DNA of 36,619 nt from contig NZ_VCKX01000111.1 of NCBI RefSeq assembly GCF_005889725.1, positions 1 through 36,619 of the forward strand, in the 5' to 3' direction. The position numbers and the translations under genes are program-made. The notes under the pieces were generated by a model. The model worked only from the letters and a program-made list of their open reading frames with translations, searched no databases and was not told the origin of the DNA. Within the stretch, counting starts at the first letter, position 1. Every line of letters begins with the position of its first letter. Positions 7,686-15,095 of this stretch are shown here, in pieces. This stretch comes from Nonomuraea zeae (GTDB lineage: Bacteria > Actinomycetota > Actinomycetes > Streptosporangiales > Streptosporangiaceae).

Positions 7686-8603
7686 ATGCATTCGCAGACA
7701 GACCACTTGACCGAGCGGCTGGCCGACGTCGCCGCCGTCACCGTGACGCCGTTCGACGCGGACGGCTCGGTCGATCTCGGCACGAACGCCAAGCTCGTCC
7801 GCCGCCTGGTCGACGCCGGCGTCAACGTGATCACGCCGAACGGCAACACCGGCGAGTTCTACGCCCTGACCCCGCACGAGCGGCGCCAGGTCCTGGAGTC
7901 CACGGTGGCCGCGGCCGGCGACGAGGCGTCCGTGCTGGCCGGCGTCGGGCTCGACGTCGCCTCGGCCGTCGAGGCGGCCCGGCACGCCCGCGACCTCGGC
8001 GTCCCGATGGTGATGGTGCACCAGCCCGTCCACCCCTACGTGTCGGCCGACGGCTGGGTGGACTACCACCGCCAGATCGCCGGCGCCGTGCCCGAGCTGG
8101 GCGTCGTCCCCTACATCCGCAGCCCGCACATCACCGGGGCACAGGTCGGCCGGCTGGGCGAGGCGTGCCCGAACGTGATCGGCGTCAAGTACGCCGTCCC
8201 CGACCCGGTCCGCTTCGCCTCCGTCGCCCGCGACGCGGGGCTCGGCCGGTTCACCTGGCTGTGCGGGCTGGCCGAGCCGTACACGCCGGCGTACTGGGCG
8301 GTCGGCGCCCGCGGCTTCACCTCCGGCCTGGTCACCGCGGCGCCGGAGCTGACACTGCGGATGCGCGACGCGCTGCGTGCGGGCGACTTCGCCGCGGCCA
8401 TGGAAGTGTGGGAGCTGATCAGGAGGTTCGAGGAGCTGCGCGGCGCGGACGCCTCGGCCGACAACGTGTCGGTCGTCAAGGAGGCCCTGGCCCAGCTCGG
8501 CCTGTGCCGCCGCGACGTGCGCCCGCCGAGCAGGGCGTTGCCGGCCGGCATCAGGGAGGAGGTGGCCTCGATCCTGGCCGCCTGGCAGGAGGGGGAAGCG
8601 TGA
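7686..8603 (+). CDS. Dihydrodipicolinate synthase-family lyase/dehydratase (sugar-acid pathway)
   Basis: This is a 305-residue TIM-barrel enzyme of the DapA/NanA class I aldolase family. The Schiff-base lysine is Lys168 (GVKYAV), the catalytic tyrosine is Tyr143 (PYIRS), and the carboxylate-binding loop is GNTGE at 53-57. The sequence GNTGEFYALTPHE is closer to 5-dehydro-4-deoxyglucarate dehydratases and 2-keto-3-deoxy-sugar-acid aldolases than to true DapA. It begins three bases after the MFS stop and overlaps the dehydratase gene by four. The neighbouring dehydratase should make a 2-keto-3-deoxy acid, which this enzyme would cleave or dehydrate. The exact substrate cannot be read from sequence. 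Confidence 0.88.
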   Translation: MHSQTDHLTERLADVAAVTVTPFDADGSVDLGTNAKLVRRLVDAGVNVITPNGNTGEFYALTPHERRQVLESTVAAAGDEASVLAGVGLDVASAVEAARHARDLGVPMVMVHQPVHPYVSADGWVDYHRQIAGAVPELGVVPYIRSPHITGAQVGRLGEACPNVIGVKYAVPDPVRFASVARDAGLGRFTWLCGLAEPYTPAYWAVGARGFTSGLVTAAPELTLRMRDALRAGDFAAAMEVWELIRRFEELRGADASADNVSVVKEALAQLGLCRRDVRPPSRALPAGIREEVASILAAWQEGEA

Positions 8604-9736
8604 AGATCACCGCATTGCGGACCTACATGCAGCGCGTCGCCGAGCGGCCGCGCCTGCTGGTGAAGGTCGAGACCGACGAGGGGGTGTCCGGCTGGGGCGA
8701 GGCCTACAACCACGGGCCCGACCACGCGCTGATCCCGGTGCTGGAGTACATGTTCCAGCAGATCGAGGGCGTCGATCCGCGCCGCGTCGAGTACGTGGTG
8801 CGCCGGCTCATTCAGGAGGCGCGCTTCCCGCCGGGCGCGATCGGCCTGGCCGCCATCGCGGCCATCGACCAGGCGCTGTGGGACATCTCGGGCAAGGCCG
8901 CGGGGCTGCCGGTCTACATGCTGCTCGGCGGGCACGTACGCGACCGCGTACCGGTCTATTGCGGCGTCTACACCGCCCCCGACCCGCCCGCCTGCCGCGA
9001 CCTCACCCAGGAGCTGAACGAGCGCTACGGCTTCACCGCCTTCAAGCTCAGCCCCTACCGCCGCGACCTGTACGCGGGCCGCTGGGGCAACGTGTGCAAG
9101 GAGGCGGCCGACTACTTCGCCGAGATCCGCTCGATCAGCCCGCCGGAGTGGGAGTTCGCCTTCGAGGCGCACGCCAGGATCTTCGAGCCGCGCCAGGCCG
9201 TCCAGCTCGGCAACGCGCTGGCCCCGTACGACCCGCTGTGGTTCGAGGAGCCGATCAGGCCCGAGTACATCCCCGCGTGGGGCCGCCTGCGCGCCCAGCT
9301 CGAGGTGCCGCTGGCCACCGGCGAGTCCCTGTTCCTGCCGCAGGACTTCCTGGCCCTGCTGACGGCGGGCGGGGCCGACATCGTCCAGCCGGACGTGTGC
9401 GTGGTCGGCGGCCTGGCGCAGATGCGCAGGATCGCCGCGATCGCCGAGGCCCACTACGCGAGCGTGGCCCCGCACAACCCGATGGGCCCGCTGGCGACGG
9501 CGGTGAACGTGCACTTCGCCGCCGCGCACCACGGGCTCAAGCTGGTGGAGTACAAGCCGTGCGAGACCACCTGGTGCCCCGACCCCTACCTGCCGGTGGA
9601 CGGGTATCTGGAGCTGCGGCCCGACCGGCCCGGCTGGGGGGTGGAGATCGACGAGTCCGTGCTGGGGGCCGACGACTACGTGCGCTGGGAGCGCGTCCTC
9701 CCGATCCGCCCCGACGGCTCCACCGGGTACGTGTAG
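8600..9736 (+). CDS. Enolase-superfamily (mandelate racemase/muconate lactonizing) acid-sugar dehydratase
   Basis: This 378-residue enzyme has the capping domain followed by the modified TIM barrel. Expected metal ligands are Glu189, Glu216 or Glu217 (WFEEP) and Glu242 (ATGES). His191, two residues after the first ligand, and His292 (APHNPMGP) are the acid and base seen in galactonate and mannonate-type dehydratases. The first metal ligand is Glu rather than the usual Asp. The lysine pair of the racemase subgroup is incomplete (only Lys149), which argues against mandelate racemase activity. It likely dehydrates an aldonate or aldarate to a 2-keto-3-deoxy acid. The GTG start overlaps the lyase stop (GTGA), so the two are translated together. 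Confidence 0.9.
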   Translation: MKITALRTYMQRVAERPRLLVKVETDEGVSGWGEAYNHGPDHALIPVLEYMFQQIEGVDPRRVEYVVRRLIQEARFPPGAIGLAAIAAIDQALWDISGKAAGLPVYMLLGGHVRDRVPVYCGVYTAPDPPACRDLTQELNERYGFTAFKLSPYRRDLYAGRWGNVCKEAADYFAEIRSISPPEWEFAFEAHARIFEPRQAVQLGNALAPYDPLWFEEPIRPEYIPAWGRLRAQLEVPLATGESLFLPQDFLALLTAGGADIVQPDVCVVGGLAQMRRIAAIAEAHYASVAPHNPMGPLATAVNVHFAAAHHGLKLVEYKPCETTWCPDPYLPVDGYLELRPDRPGWGVEIDESVLGADDYVRWERVLPIRPDGSTGYV

Positions 9737-9815
9737 CCGGACTCCGCGCCACGGCTCCGGCCGCGTGTCCGCCTCCGGCCGCGAACGCGGCTGGGCCTGG
9801 TGACAGCGGTATCCC

Positions 9816-11570
9816 ATGGGGGACTCTGGTGAGGTGGTGACACAGCAGACGAATCCCCACGATCTCGGCGGCGCCGAGCCGCCGACCTCGCCGCTGCTGG
9901 AGCGGATCCGTCGCGGCATCATCGGCGACGACGAAGTCCTCGACGGCCCGTACGGACCCCGCCGCATCACCTACGCCGACTACACCGCCTCGGGCCGGTC
10001 GCTCGACTTCATCGAGGACTTCATCCGCGACCAGGTGCTCCCCCGCTACGCCAACACCCACACCGAGAGCTCGGGCACCGGCCTGCAGACCACGAGGCTG
10101 CGCGCGGAGGCCCGCAGGATCATCGGGGAGGCCGTCGGCGGCGGCCCGGACGACCTGGTCGTGTTCTGCGGCTCGGGGGCCACCGGCGCGGTCAACAAGC
10201 TCATCGGCATCCTGGAGCTGCGCATCCCCGACGGCCTGGCCCGCCGGTACGCGCTGAACGAGCGCATCCCGGCCGGCGAGCGGCCGGTCGTGTTCGTGGG
10301 CCCGTACGAGCACCACTCCAACGAGCTGCCCTGGCGGGAGTCCATCGCCGAGACCGTCGTCATCGGCGCGGACCACGACGGCCACATCGACCTGGACGAC
10401 CTGAAGGCCCAGCTCGCCCGGTACGCCGACCGGCCGCTGCGCATCGGCAGCTTCTCGGCGGCCTCGAACGTGACCGGCATCCTGTCCGACACCGAGCGGA
10501 TCGCGGCGCTGCTGCACGAGCACGGCGCGCTGTCGTTCTGGGACTACGCCGCGGCCGGCCCGTACGTGCCGATCAGGATGGCCGCCGGCGCGCCCGGCAG
10601 GGACGACCACAAGGACGCGATCTTCCTGTCGCCGCACAAGTTCGTCGGCGGGCCGCAGACGCCCGGCGTCCTGGTGGTGCGGCGCGAGCTGGTGCGCAAC
10701 GCGGTGCCGACGGCCCCGGGCGGCGGCACGGTGCTGTTCGTGCACCCGGACGGGCACCGTTACCTGGACGATCCGATCGCCCGCGAGGAGGGCGGCACCC
10801 CCGCCATCATCGAGTCCATCCGCGCCGGGCTCGTGTTCGGGCTCAAGCAGGCCGTGGGCACCGACCTCATCCAGGCCCGCGAGGAACGCTTCTGGCAGCG
10901 GGCCCTGCACCGCTGGGGCCGCAACCCGGACATCGACATCCTCGGCGACCCGCACTCGCGGCGACTGTCGATCGTCTCGGTGCGCATCCGCGCCGGCGGG
11001 CTGCACCTGCACCACAACTACGTCGTGGCAGTGCTGAACGACCTGTTCGGCATCCAGTCCAGGGGCGGTTGCTCGTGCGCGGGCCCCTACGGTCACCGGC
11101 TCCTGGCCATCGACGAGGCCCGCTCCCGCGAGTTCCAGGAGGAGATCGGGCACGGCTGCGAGGGCATCAAGCCCGGCTGGGTACGCGTGAACTTCAACTA
11201 CTTCATCTCCGACACCGTCTGCGACTACCTCATCGACGCCGTGGACCTGATCGCCACCTCCGGGCACCGGCTGCTCACCGACTACCGGTTCGACCCCGCC
11301 ACCGGCCTGTGGCGGCACCGGCTGGGCGCGGCCGAGCCGCCGCTCCGGCTGTCCGGCCTGCGCTACGACGGGTCCGGCCTGCGTCTCGACGGCACGGCGC
11401 CGCCGGGCCCGCGAGCCCGCGCGGGCGAGGAGGTGCTGGCGGACTACCTGGCCCGGGCGCGCGAGCTGCTGGCCGCGCGGCCCGACGAGATCGACCTGCG
11501 GCCGAGCGGCCTGCCGGGCGAATTCGAGCGGCTGCGATGGTTCCCGTTACCCGCCGCATGCCTGGCCTGA
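9816..11570 (+). CDS. Aminotransferase class V-fold PLP enzyme, cysteine desulfurase-like, with C-terminal extension
   Basis: This 584-residue enzyme has the class V (NifS/SufS/CsdA) core. PLP-site residues visible are the His pair in YEHHSNELPW (about 165-173), Asp243 in FWDYAAAGPY and the Schiff-base Lys275 in SPHKFVGGPQTPG. The loop GGCSCAGPYGH near 416-426 places cysteines where desulfurases carry their sulfur-accepting Cys. At 584 residues it is some 150 longer than SufS, and the extra C-terminal part is unrecognised. A desulfurase, selenocysteine lyase or other C-S/C-N lyase activity is possible. No Fe-S assembly gene is adjacent. The ATG at 9816 is used; GTG codons at 9834 and 9837 are alternatives. 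The 79-base spacer upstream holds a short GC repeat (CTCCGGCCGCG twice). Confidence 0.85.
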   Translation: MGDSGEVVTQQTNPHDLGGAEPPTSPLLERIRRGIIGDDEVLDGPYGPRRITYADYTASGRSLDFIEDFIRDQVLPRYANTHTESSGTGLQTTRLRAEARRIIGEAVGGGPDDLVVFCGSGATGAVNKLIGILELRIPDGLARRYALNERIPAGERPVVFVGPYEHHSNELPWRESIAETVVIGADHDGHIDLDDLKAQLARYADRPLRIGSFSAASNVTGILSDTERIAALLHEHGALSFWDYAAAGPYVPIRMAAGAPGRDDHKDAIFLSPHKFVGGPQTPGVLVVRRELVRNAVPTAPGGGTVLFVHPDGHRYLDDPIAREEGGTPAIIESIRAGLVFGLKQAVGTDLIQAREERFWQRALHRWGRNPDIDILGDPHSRRLSIVSVRIRAGGLHLHHNYVVAVLNDLFGIQSRGGCSCAGPYGHRLLAIDEARSREFQEEIGHGCEGIKPGWVRVNFNYFISDTVCDYLIDAVDLIATSGHRLLTDYRFDPATGLWRHRLGAAEPPLRLSGLRYDGSGLRLDGTAPPGPRARAGEEVLADYLARARELLAARPDEIDLRPSGLPGEFERLRWFPLPAACLA

Positions 11571-11614
11571 ACCGCTCCGCGCGTCGTTTACCGGAAACAC
11601 ACGCGCGTACGGGC

Positions 11615-11686
11615 ATGCTTGTGCACCGGCAATCGTTGATGTTTCACTTTTCCGTACCTGGGGACCCAGTGGCGCGAGGGGGCTGA
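11615..11686 (+). CDS. Possible 23-codon ORF coupled to the SpoIIE-type phosphatase gene
   Basis: ATG at 11615 opens a 23-codon frame whose TGA shares its last base with the ATG of the phosphatase gene (TGATG). That junction is typical of translational coupling. The ribosome-binding site is weak (GTACGGG) and the peptide matches nothing I know. It may be a coupling leader or chance. Confidence 0.2.
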   Translation: MLVHRQSLMFHFSVPGDPVARGG

Positions 11687-12726
11687 TGAGATCTCTGCAG
11701 ACTCTGCGCTGGCTGCCCTTCTCCGTCATGCTGAGTGTCGCCGTGGTCGATCTGCTGGCCGGCCCGTCGCTGGTGTTCCTGCCGCTCCTGACGCTGGGGC
11801 CCGCCTTCGCGTCGGTGTCGGGCGGCGTACGGCGGACCGCGATGGTCGGCGCGGTGGCGCTGGCCATCTGCCTGCCCCTCGCCTACCACAACGGCCTGCT
11901 GACCGACTGGCAGAACTACCTCACGGTCATCAGCATCCTCGGCGTGACCGGCGCGAGCATGCTGGCCGCCCGCCTGCGGCTGGAGCGTGAGCGCGAGCTG
12001 GCCAACGTCCGGCAGGTCGCCGAGGCGGCCCAGCGCGTGCTGCTGCGGCCGGTCCCCCGGCGGGCGGGCGATCTGCGCGTCGCCCTGTCCTACACCTCGG
12101 CCGCGGCGGAGGCCCAGATCGGCGGCGACCTGTACGAGGTCGTCACGACCCCGCACGGCGTGCGGCTGCTGATCGGCGACGTCCAGGGCAAGGGGCTGGG
12201 CGCGGTCGAGACGGCGGCCTGGGTGCTCGGCGCCTTCCGCGAGGCCGCCTACGACGAGGCCGACCTCGGCGACATCGGCGACCGGCTGGAGGTGAGCCTG
12301 GCCAGGCACCTGGGCGGGGAGCAGTTCGTCACCGCGATCGTCGCCGAGGTGCGCGACGGCGAGATGGAGCTGGTCCACTTCGGCCACCCGCCGCCGCTGC
12401 TGATCGGCCCCGACGGAACGAGCCGCACGGTGGACCCGCCCGAGCACGGCCTGCCGCTCGGGCTCGCCCTGCTCGACGCCACGCCGGCCAAGCCGCACCG
12501 GGTCCCGTTCGGCGAGGGGGACCGGATGCTGTTCTTCACCGACGGTGTCATCGAGGCCAGGAACCCCGACGGCCACTTCTACCCGCTGGCCGAGCGGGCC
12601 GTCCTGCTGACGCGCGACGAGCCGCAGGCCGCGCTGGACGCGCTCAGGGGCGACCTTGTCGCGCACGCGGGCGGCCCGCTGCTCGACGACGCCGCCATGC
12701 TCCTCCTGCACCGCCAGGGCGGCTGA
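11686..12726 (+). CDS. Membrane-anchored PP2C-type (SpoIIE) serine/threonine phosphatase
   Basis: This 346-residue protein begins with three or four hydrophobic helices (residues about 10-95), a short charged linker (RLRLERERELANVRQ) and a SpoIIE/PP2C phosphatase domain. Metal-binding motifs are IGGDLYE (Asp148), IGDVQGKG (Asp165), FFTDGVIEAR and the terminal LLDDAAML. In actinobacteria such phosphatases dephosphorylate STAS anti-anti-sigma proteins and so release sigma factors in partner-switching pathways. Two STAS genes lie at 29.5-30.3 kb in this window, but no direct link is shown. The start is supported by GAGGGGG five bases upstream of ATG. It stands alone on its strand segment. Confidence 0.92.
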   Translation: MRSLQTLRWLPFSVMLSVAVVDLLAGPSLVFLPLLTLGPAFASVSGGVRRTAMVGAVALAICLPLAYHNGLLTDWQNYLTVISILGVTGASMLAARLRLERERELANVRQVAEAAQRVLLRPVPRRAGDLRVALSYTSAAAEAQIGGDLYEVVTTPHGVRLLIGDVQGKGLGAVETAAWVLGAFREAAYDEADLGDIGDRLEVSLARHLGGEQFVTAIVAEVRDGEMELVHFGHPPPLLIGPDGTSRTVDPPEHGLPLGLALLDATPAKPHRVPFGEGDRMLFFTDGVIEARNPDGHFYPLAERAVLLTRDEPQAALDALRGDLVAHAGGPLLDDAAMLLLHRQGG

Positions 12727-12870
12727 GGGCCGTACCGCCGGCCGCGCGGACCTGCCCGGCTGATAGAACGATAACGATTAGCTGTGAACCCAGCTCCCGA
12801 TGTGCACCTTTCGCGGCTCCCATGGAACGCTACATGCGGCATGCAACGGGCGAGGATCGGGTGAGGTCGG

Positions 12871-14253
12871 GTGGCTTCGAGTTCCGGGGGATCGATCTGG
12901 CGGCGCCTCGGGCGGGCGGCCGCGTTAACCGCCGGCGTCAGTGCTCTGACGCTGGCCGTGGCGAGCTGCGGCGTTGCCGCTCCCGCCGAGCCCGCGGCGT
13001 CTCCTACGCAGGAGTCGACCGCCACGGCGCAGGAGAGCACCGCCCCCGAGACCGGCAAGCCGCCGGCGGTGGAGCCCGGCTGGCCGCGCTGGGGGTTCAC
13101 GCACACGGGGGTCAGCGCCAACAACGTCACCCGTGAGTTCGAGCAGAGCGTCTCCGCCTCGCTGGCGCAGACCCCGATGGTGCAGAACCAGCACATCATG
13201 GGCTTCGGGGCGCTCAACCCCGAGCCGTACCCGGGGCAGTACTTCTGGGAGGACCTCGACAGCCGGCTGAACCTGATGAAGCAGTCGGGTGCCACGGGGG
13301 TCATCACGCTCTGCTGCGCGCCCGACTGGATGAAGGGCGGCCCCGAGGGCCCGACCGAGGAGTCGGCCTGGGCCGAGCACCTGGAGGACGCCCCCTACCC
13401 CGAGCACTTCGACGACTTCGCCAAGCTGGCGGCGGCCGTCGCATCGAGGTACAAGGACGTCAAGTACTTCATGGTGTGGAACGAGTTCAAGGGCTTCTGG
13501 AAGGACCACTCCAAGCCCGCGGACTACAAGGGCTACACCCAGCTGTACAACAAGGTCTACGACGCGGTGAAGGCGGCGCGGCCCGACGCGAAGGTCGGCG
13601 GCCCGTACCTCGGCTTCGACAGCAACAAGTCCGGCGACTCCGAGCTGCGCGGCGACTGGGGGGTCGTCAACCAGAACGTGCTGGACGCCTTCAACTACTG
13701 GTTCGAGCACAAGAAGGGCGCCGACTTCGTCGTGGTCGACGGCGCCTCCGTCACCGACGCCCACGAGCTGCTGCCCGACGAGTTCGGCGCGCTGAAGAAG
13801 TTCGGCGCGGTGACCAAGTGGCTGCGCGAGAAGGCCGGCGACCTGCCGGTGTGGTGGTCGGAGTGGTATTTCGTGCCCGAGGACGGCACCACGTGGCCGG
13901 AGCCCAAGCGGCTGGCCGTCCAGGCCGCCTCAATGATCAAGTTCGCCGAGAGCGGCGCGGCGACGGCGCTGTACTGGAATCCGCAGGCCAAGGAGGGCGC
14001 GTGCGCGGCCTGCATGTGGGATCCGCGCTCCGGCGCCCCGCTGGCCACCGGCAAGCTGGTGAGCAGCTTCGCCAAGTGGTTCCCCGCCGGGGCCGAGCTG
14101 GAGCAGGTGTCCTCATCCGATCCGAAGATCCGGGTGCTCGCCCAGCCGCAGCAGCTCGTGATGGTCAACTCCAGCGGCTCCGCCGTCACCGCGACCGTGG
14201 ACGGCAAGGAGGTCAGCCTCAAGCCGTACGAGATCAAGTGGAGCGGCCGCTGA
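12871..14253 (+). CDS. Exported lipoprotein, clan GH-A glycoside hydrolase, GH39-like
   Basis: The N-terminus has Arg residues, a hydrophobic core and a lipobox ending at Cys33 (LAVASCG), so the mature protein should be a membrane-anchored lipoprotein. A Ser/Thr/Glu/Pro-rich linker (about 36-66) follows, then a TIM-barrel domain. Likely catalytic residues are Glu205 in MVWNEFKGFW (acid/base after strand 4) and Glu331 in VWWSEWYF (nucleophile after strand 7), the arrangement of clan GH-A. Overall similarity is to GH39-type xylosidase-like proteins; the substrate is not determinable. The GTG start at 12871 has a modest GAGGTCGG site. The 144-base spacer before it contains an AT-rich AACGATAACGATTAG stretch that may be part of its promoter. 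Confidence 0.8.
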   Translation: MASSSGGSIWRRLGRAAALTAGVSALTLAVASCGVAAPAEPAASPTQESTATAQESTAPETGKPPAVEPGWPRWGFTHTGVSANNVTREFEQSVSASLAQTPMVQNQHIMGFGALNPEPYPGQYFWEDLDSRLNLMKQSGATGVITLCCAPDWMKGGPEGPTEESAWAEHLEDAPYPEHFDDFAKLAAAVASRYKDVKYFMVWNEFKGFWKDHSKPADYKGYTQLYNKVYDAVKAARPDAKVGGPYLGFDSNKSGDSELRGDWGVVNQNVLDAFNYWFEHKKGADFVVVDGASVTDAHELLPDEFGALKKFGAVTKWLREKAGDLPVWWSEWYFVPEDGTTWPEPKRLAVQAASMIKFAESGAATALYWNPQAKEGACAACMWDPRSGAPLATGKLVSSFAKWFPAGAELEQVSSSDPKIRVLAQPQQLVMVNSSGSAVTATVDGKEVSLKPYEIKWSGR

Positions 14254-14338
14254 CGAGACCTCCCGCTCAAGGTCGGGCATGGGCTACTTTTACCCGTGCT
14301 TGCCGGACAAGTGATAGGCCGTTCGACGACCCGGGCCT

Positions 14339-14965
14339 ATGGTCGCGTCCATGGACTCCGCAGAAGACGGCGAGCGGGAGCAGATCCTGCGGGTGGCGAC
14401 CAGGCTGTTCGCCGCGCTCGGCTACGACAGCACCTCCACCCAGCAGATCGCCGAGGCGGCCGGCCTGGACGTGGCGACCGTCAGCGCGCATTTCGCAGAC
14501 AAGCGGGAGCTCTACCTGGCGGTGATGGCGGAGGCCCACCGGATCCTGGCCGCGGTCATCGAGCCCTGCTGCGACGCGCTGAGGGCGGCCTCGCCCGAGG
14601 GGAAGGCGGAGGCTCTGTACCGGTTCATCGATGGATATTTCGAAGTGTGCCTGGAATATCCGGAGATCCCGTCCCTGTGGATGCACCGATGGCTGGCCGA
14701 CGCGAGCGACATCAGCGACCTGGAGGCGATGAGCGCCCTGCCGCTGACCCGGTACGCCGTGGACGCCGTCGCCACGGTGGCGGCGCCGGTGGACGCCGAT
14801 CCGCTGTTCATCACGTACACGATGGTCTGGTGCATCCACGGCTTCTCGCTGAGCGGGGTGCTCGACAAGACCGGGCGGCGGCGCCGCCTCGACGACGACG
14901 CCGCCACCGCCCGGTTCCGCGCGCATCTGCACCAGCTCCTGGCCCGCGCGCTCGGCCTGGCGTAA
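14339..14965 (+). CDS. TetR-family transcriptional regulator
   Basis: This 208-residue regulator has a canonical TetR helix-turn-helix near the N-terminus: ATRLFAALGYDSTSTQQIAEAAGLDVATVSAHFADKREL in consecutive segments over residues about 19-58. An all-helical ligand domain follows with Trp- and Cys-rich segments (SLWMHRWLAD, MVWCIHGFS). The ligand is unknown. No efflux pump is adjacent; the nearest genes are the GH39-like lipoprotein upstream and the GAF-PP2C phosphatase downstream. The ATG at 14339 was chosen; ATG 14351 gives a protein four residues shorter. A GAATAC-GT-GTATTC inverted repeat just beyond the gene could be a TetR-type operator controlling the phosphatase. Confidence 0.9.
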   Translation: MVASMDSAEDGEREQILRVATRLFAALGYDSTSTQQIAEAAGLDVATVSAHFADKRELYLAVMAEAHRILAAVIEPCCDALRAASPEGKAEALYRFIDGYFEVCLEYPEIPSLWMHRWLADASDISDLEAMSALPLTRYAVDAVATVAAPVDADPLFITYTMVWCIHGFSLSGVLDKTGRRRRLDDDAATARFRAHLHQLLARALGLA

Positions 14966-15017
14966 CACGGCCGAGCGCCGCAGCGAAGTTCGCGGACGGT
15001 AAGCGGCTTGCCAGATG

Positions 15018-15031
15018 AATACGTGTATTCT
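15018..15031. promoter_or_regulatory. Inverted repeat GAATAC-GT-GTATTC, operator candidate
   Basis: Six-base arms around a two-base centre lie 64 bases before the GTG of the GAF-PP2C gene, in an otherwise GC-rich spacer. The size suits a dimeric regulator such as the upstream TetR protein. A 12-codon frame (ATG at 15039) follows it, which I consider chance. Confidence 0.4.
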
Positions 15032-15095
15032 GCCCTTATGGGGGGTTTGGAGCTATTGCTGCGTTCACGATATGTGAGCGAGGCGTCCTGAGACG

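Noticed and set aside
9755..9790. Terminator after the sugar-acid operon
   Set aside because: Only a five-bp stem with a two-base loop (CCGCG-AA-CGCGG) and a short direct repeat are present, which is too weak to call.
11586..11616. SigB/SigH-type promoter (GTTT ... GGGCAT) before the SpoIIE-type gene
   Set aside because: The spacing between the two elements is about 21 bases, longer than the usual range, and the -10 is imperfect.
15039..15077. 12-codon ORF upstream of the GAF-PP2C gene
   Set aside because: It has no ribosome-binding site and no stop-start overlap, and it is too short to support.
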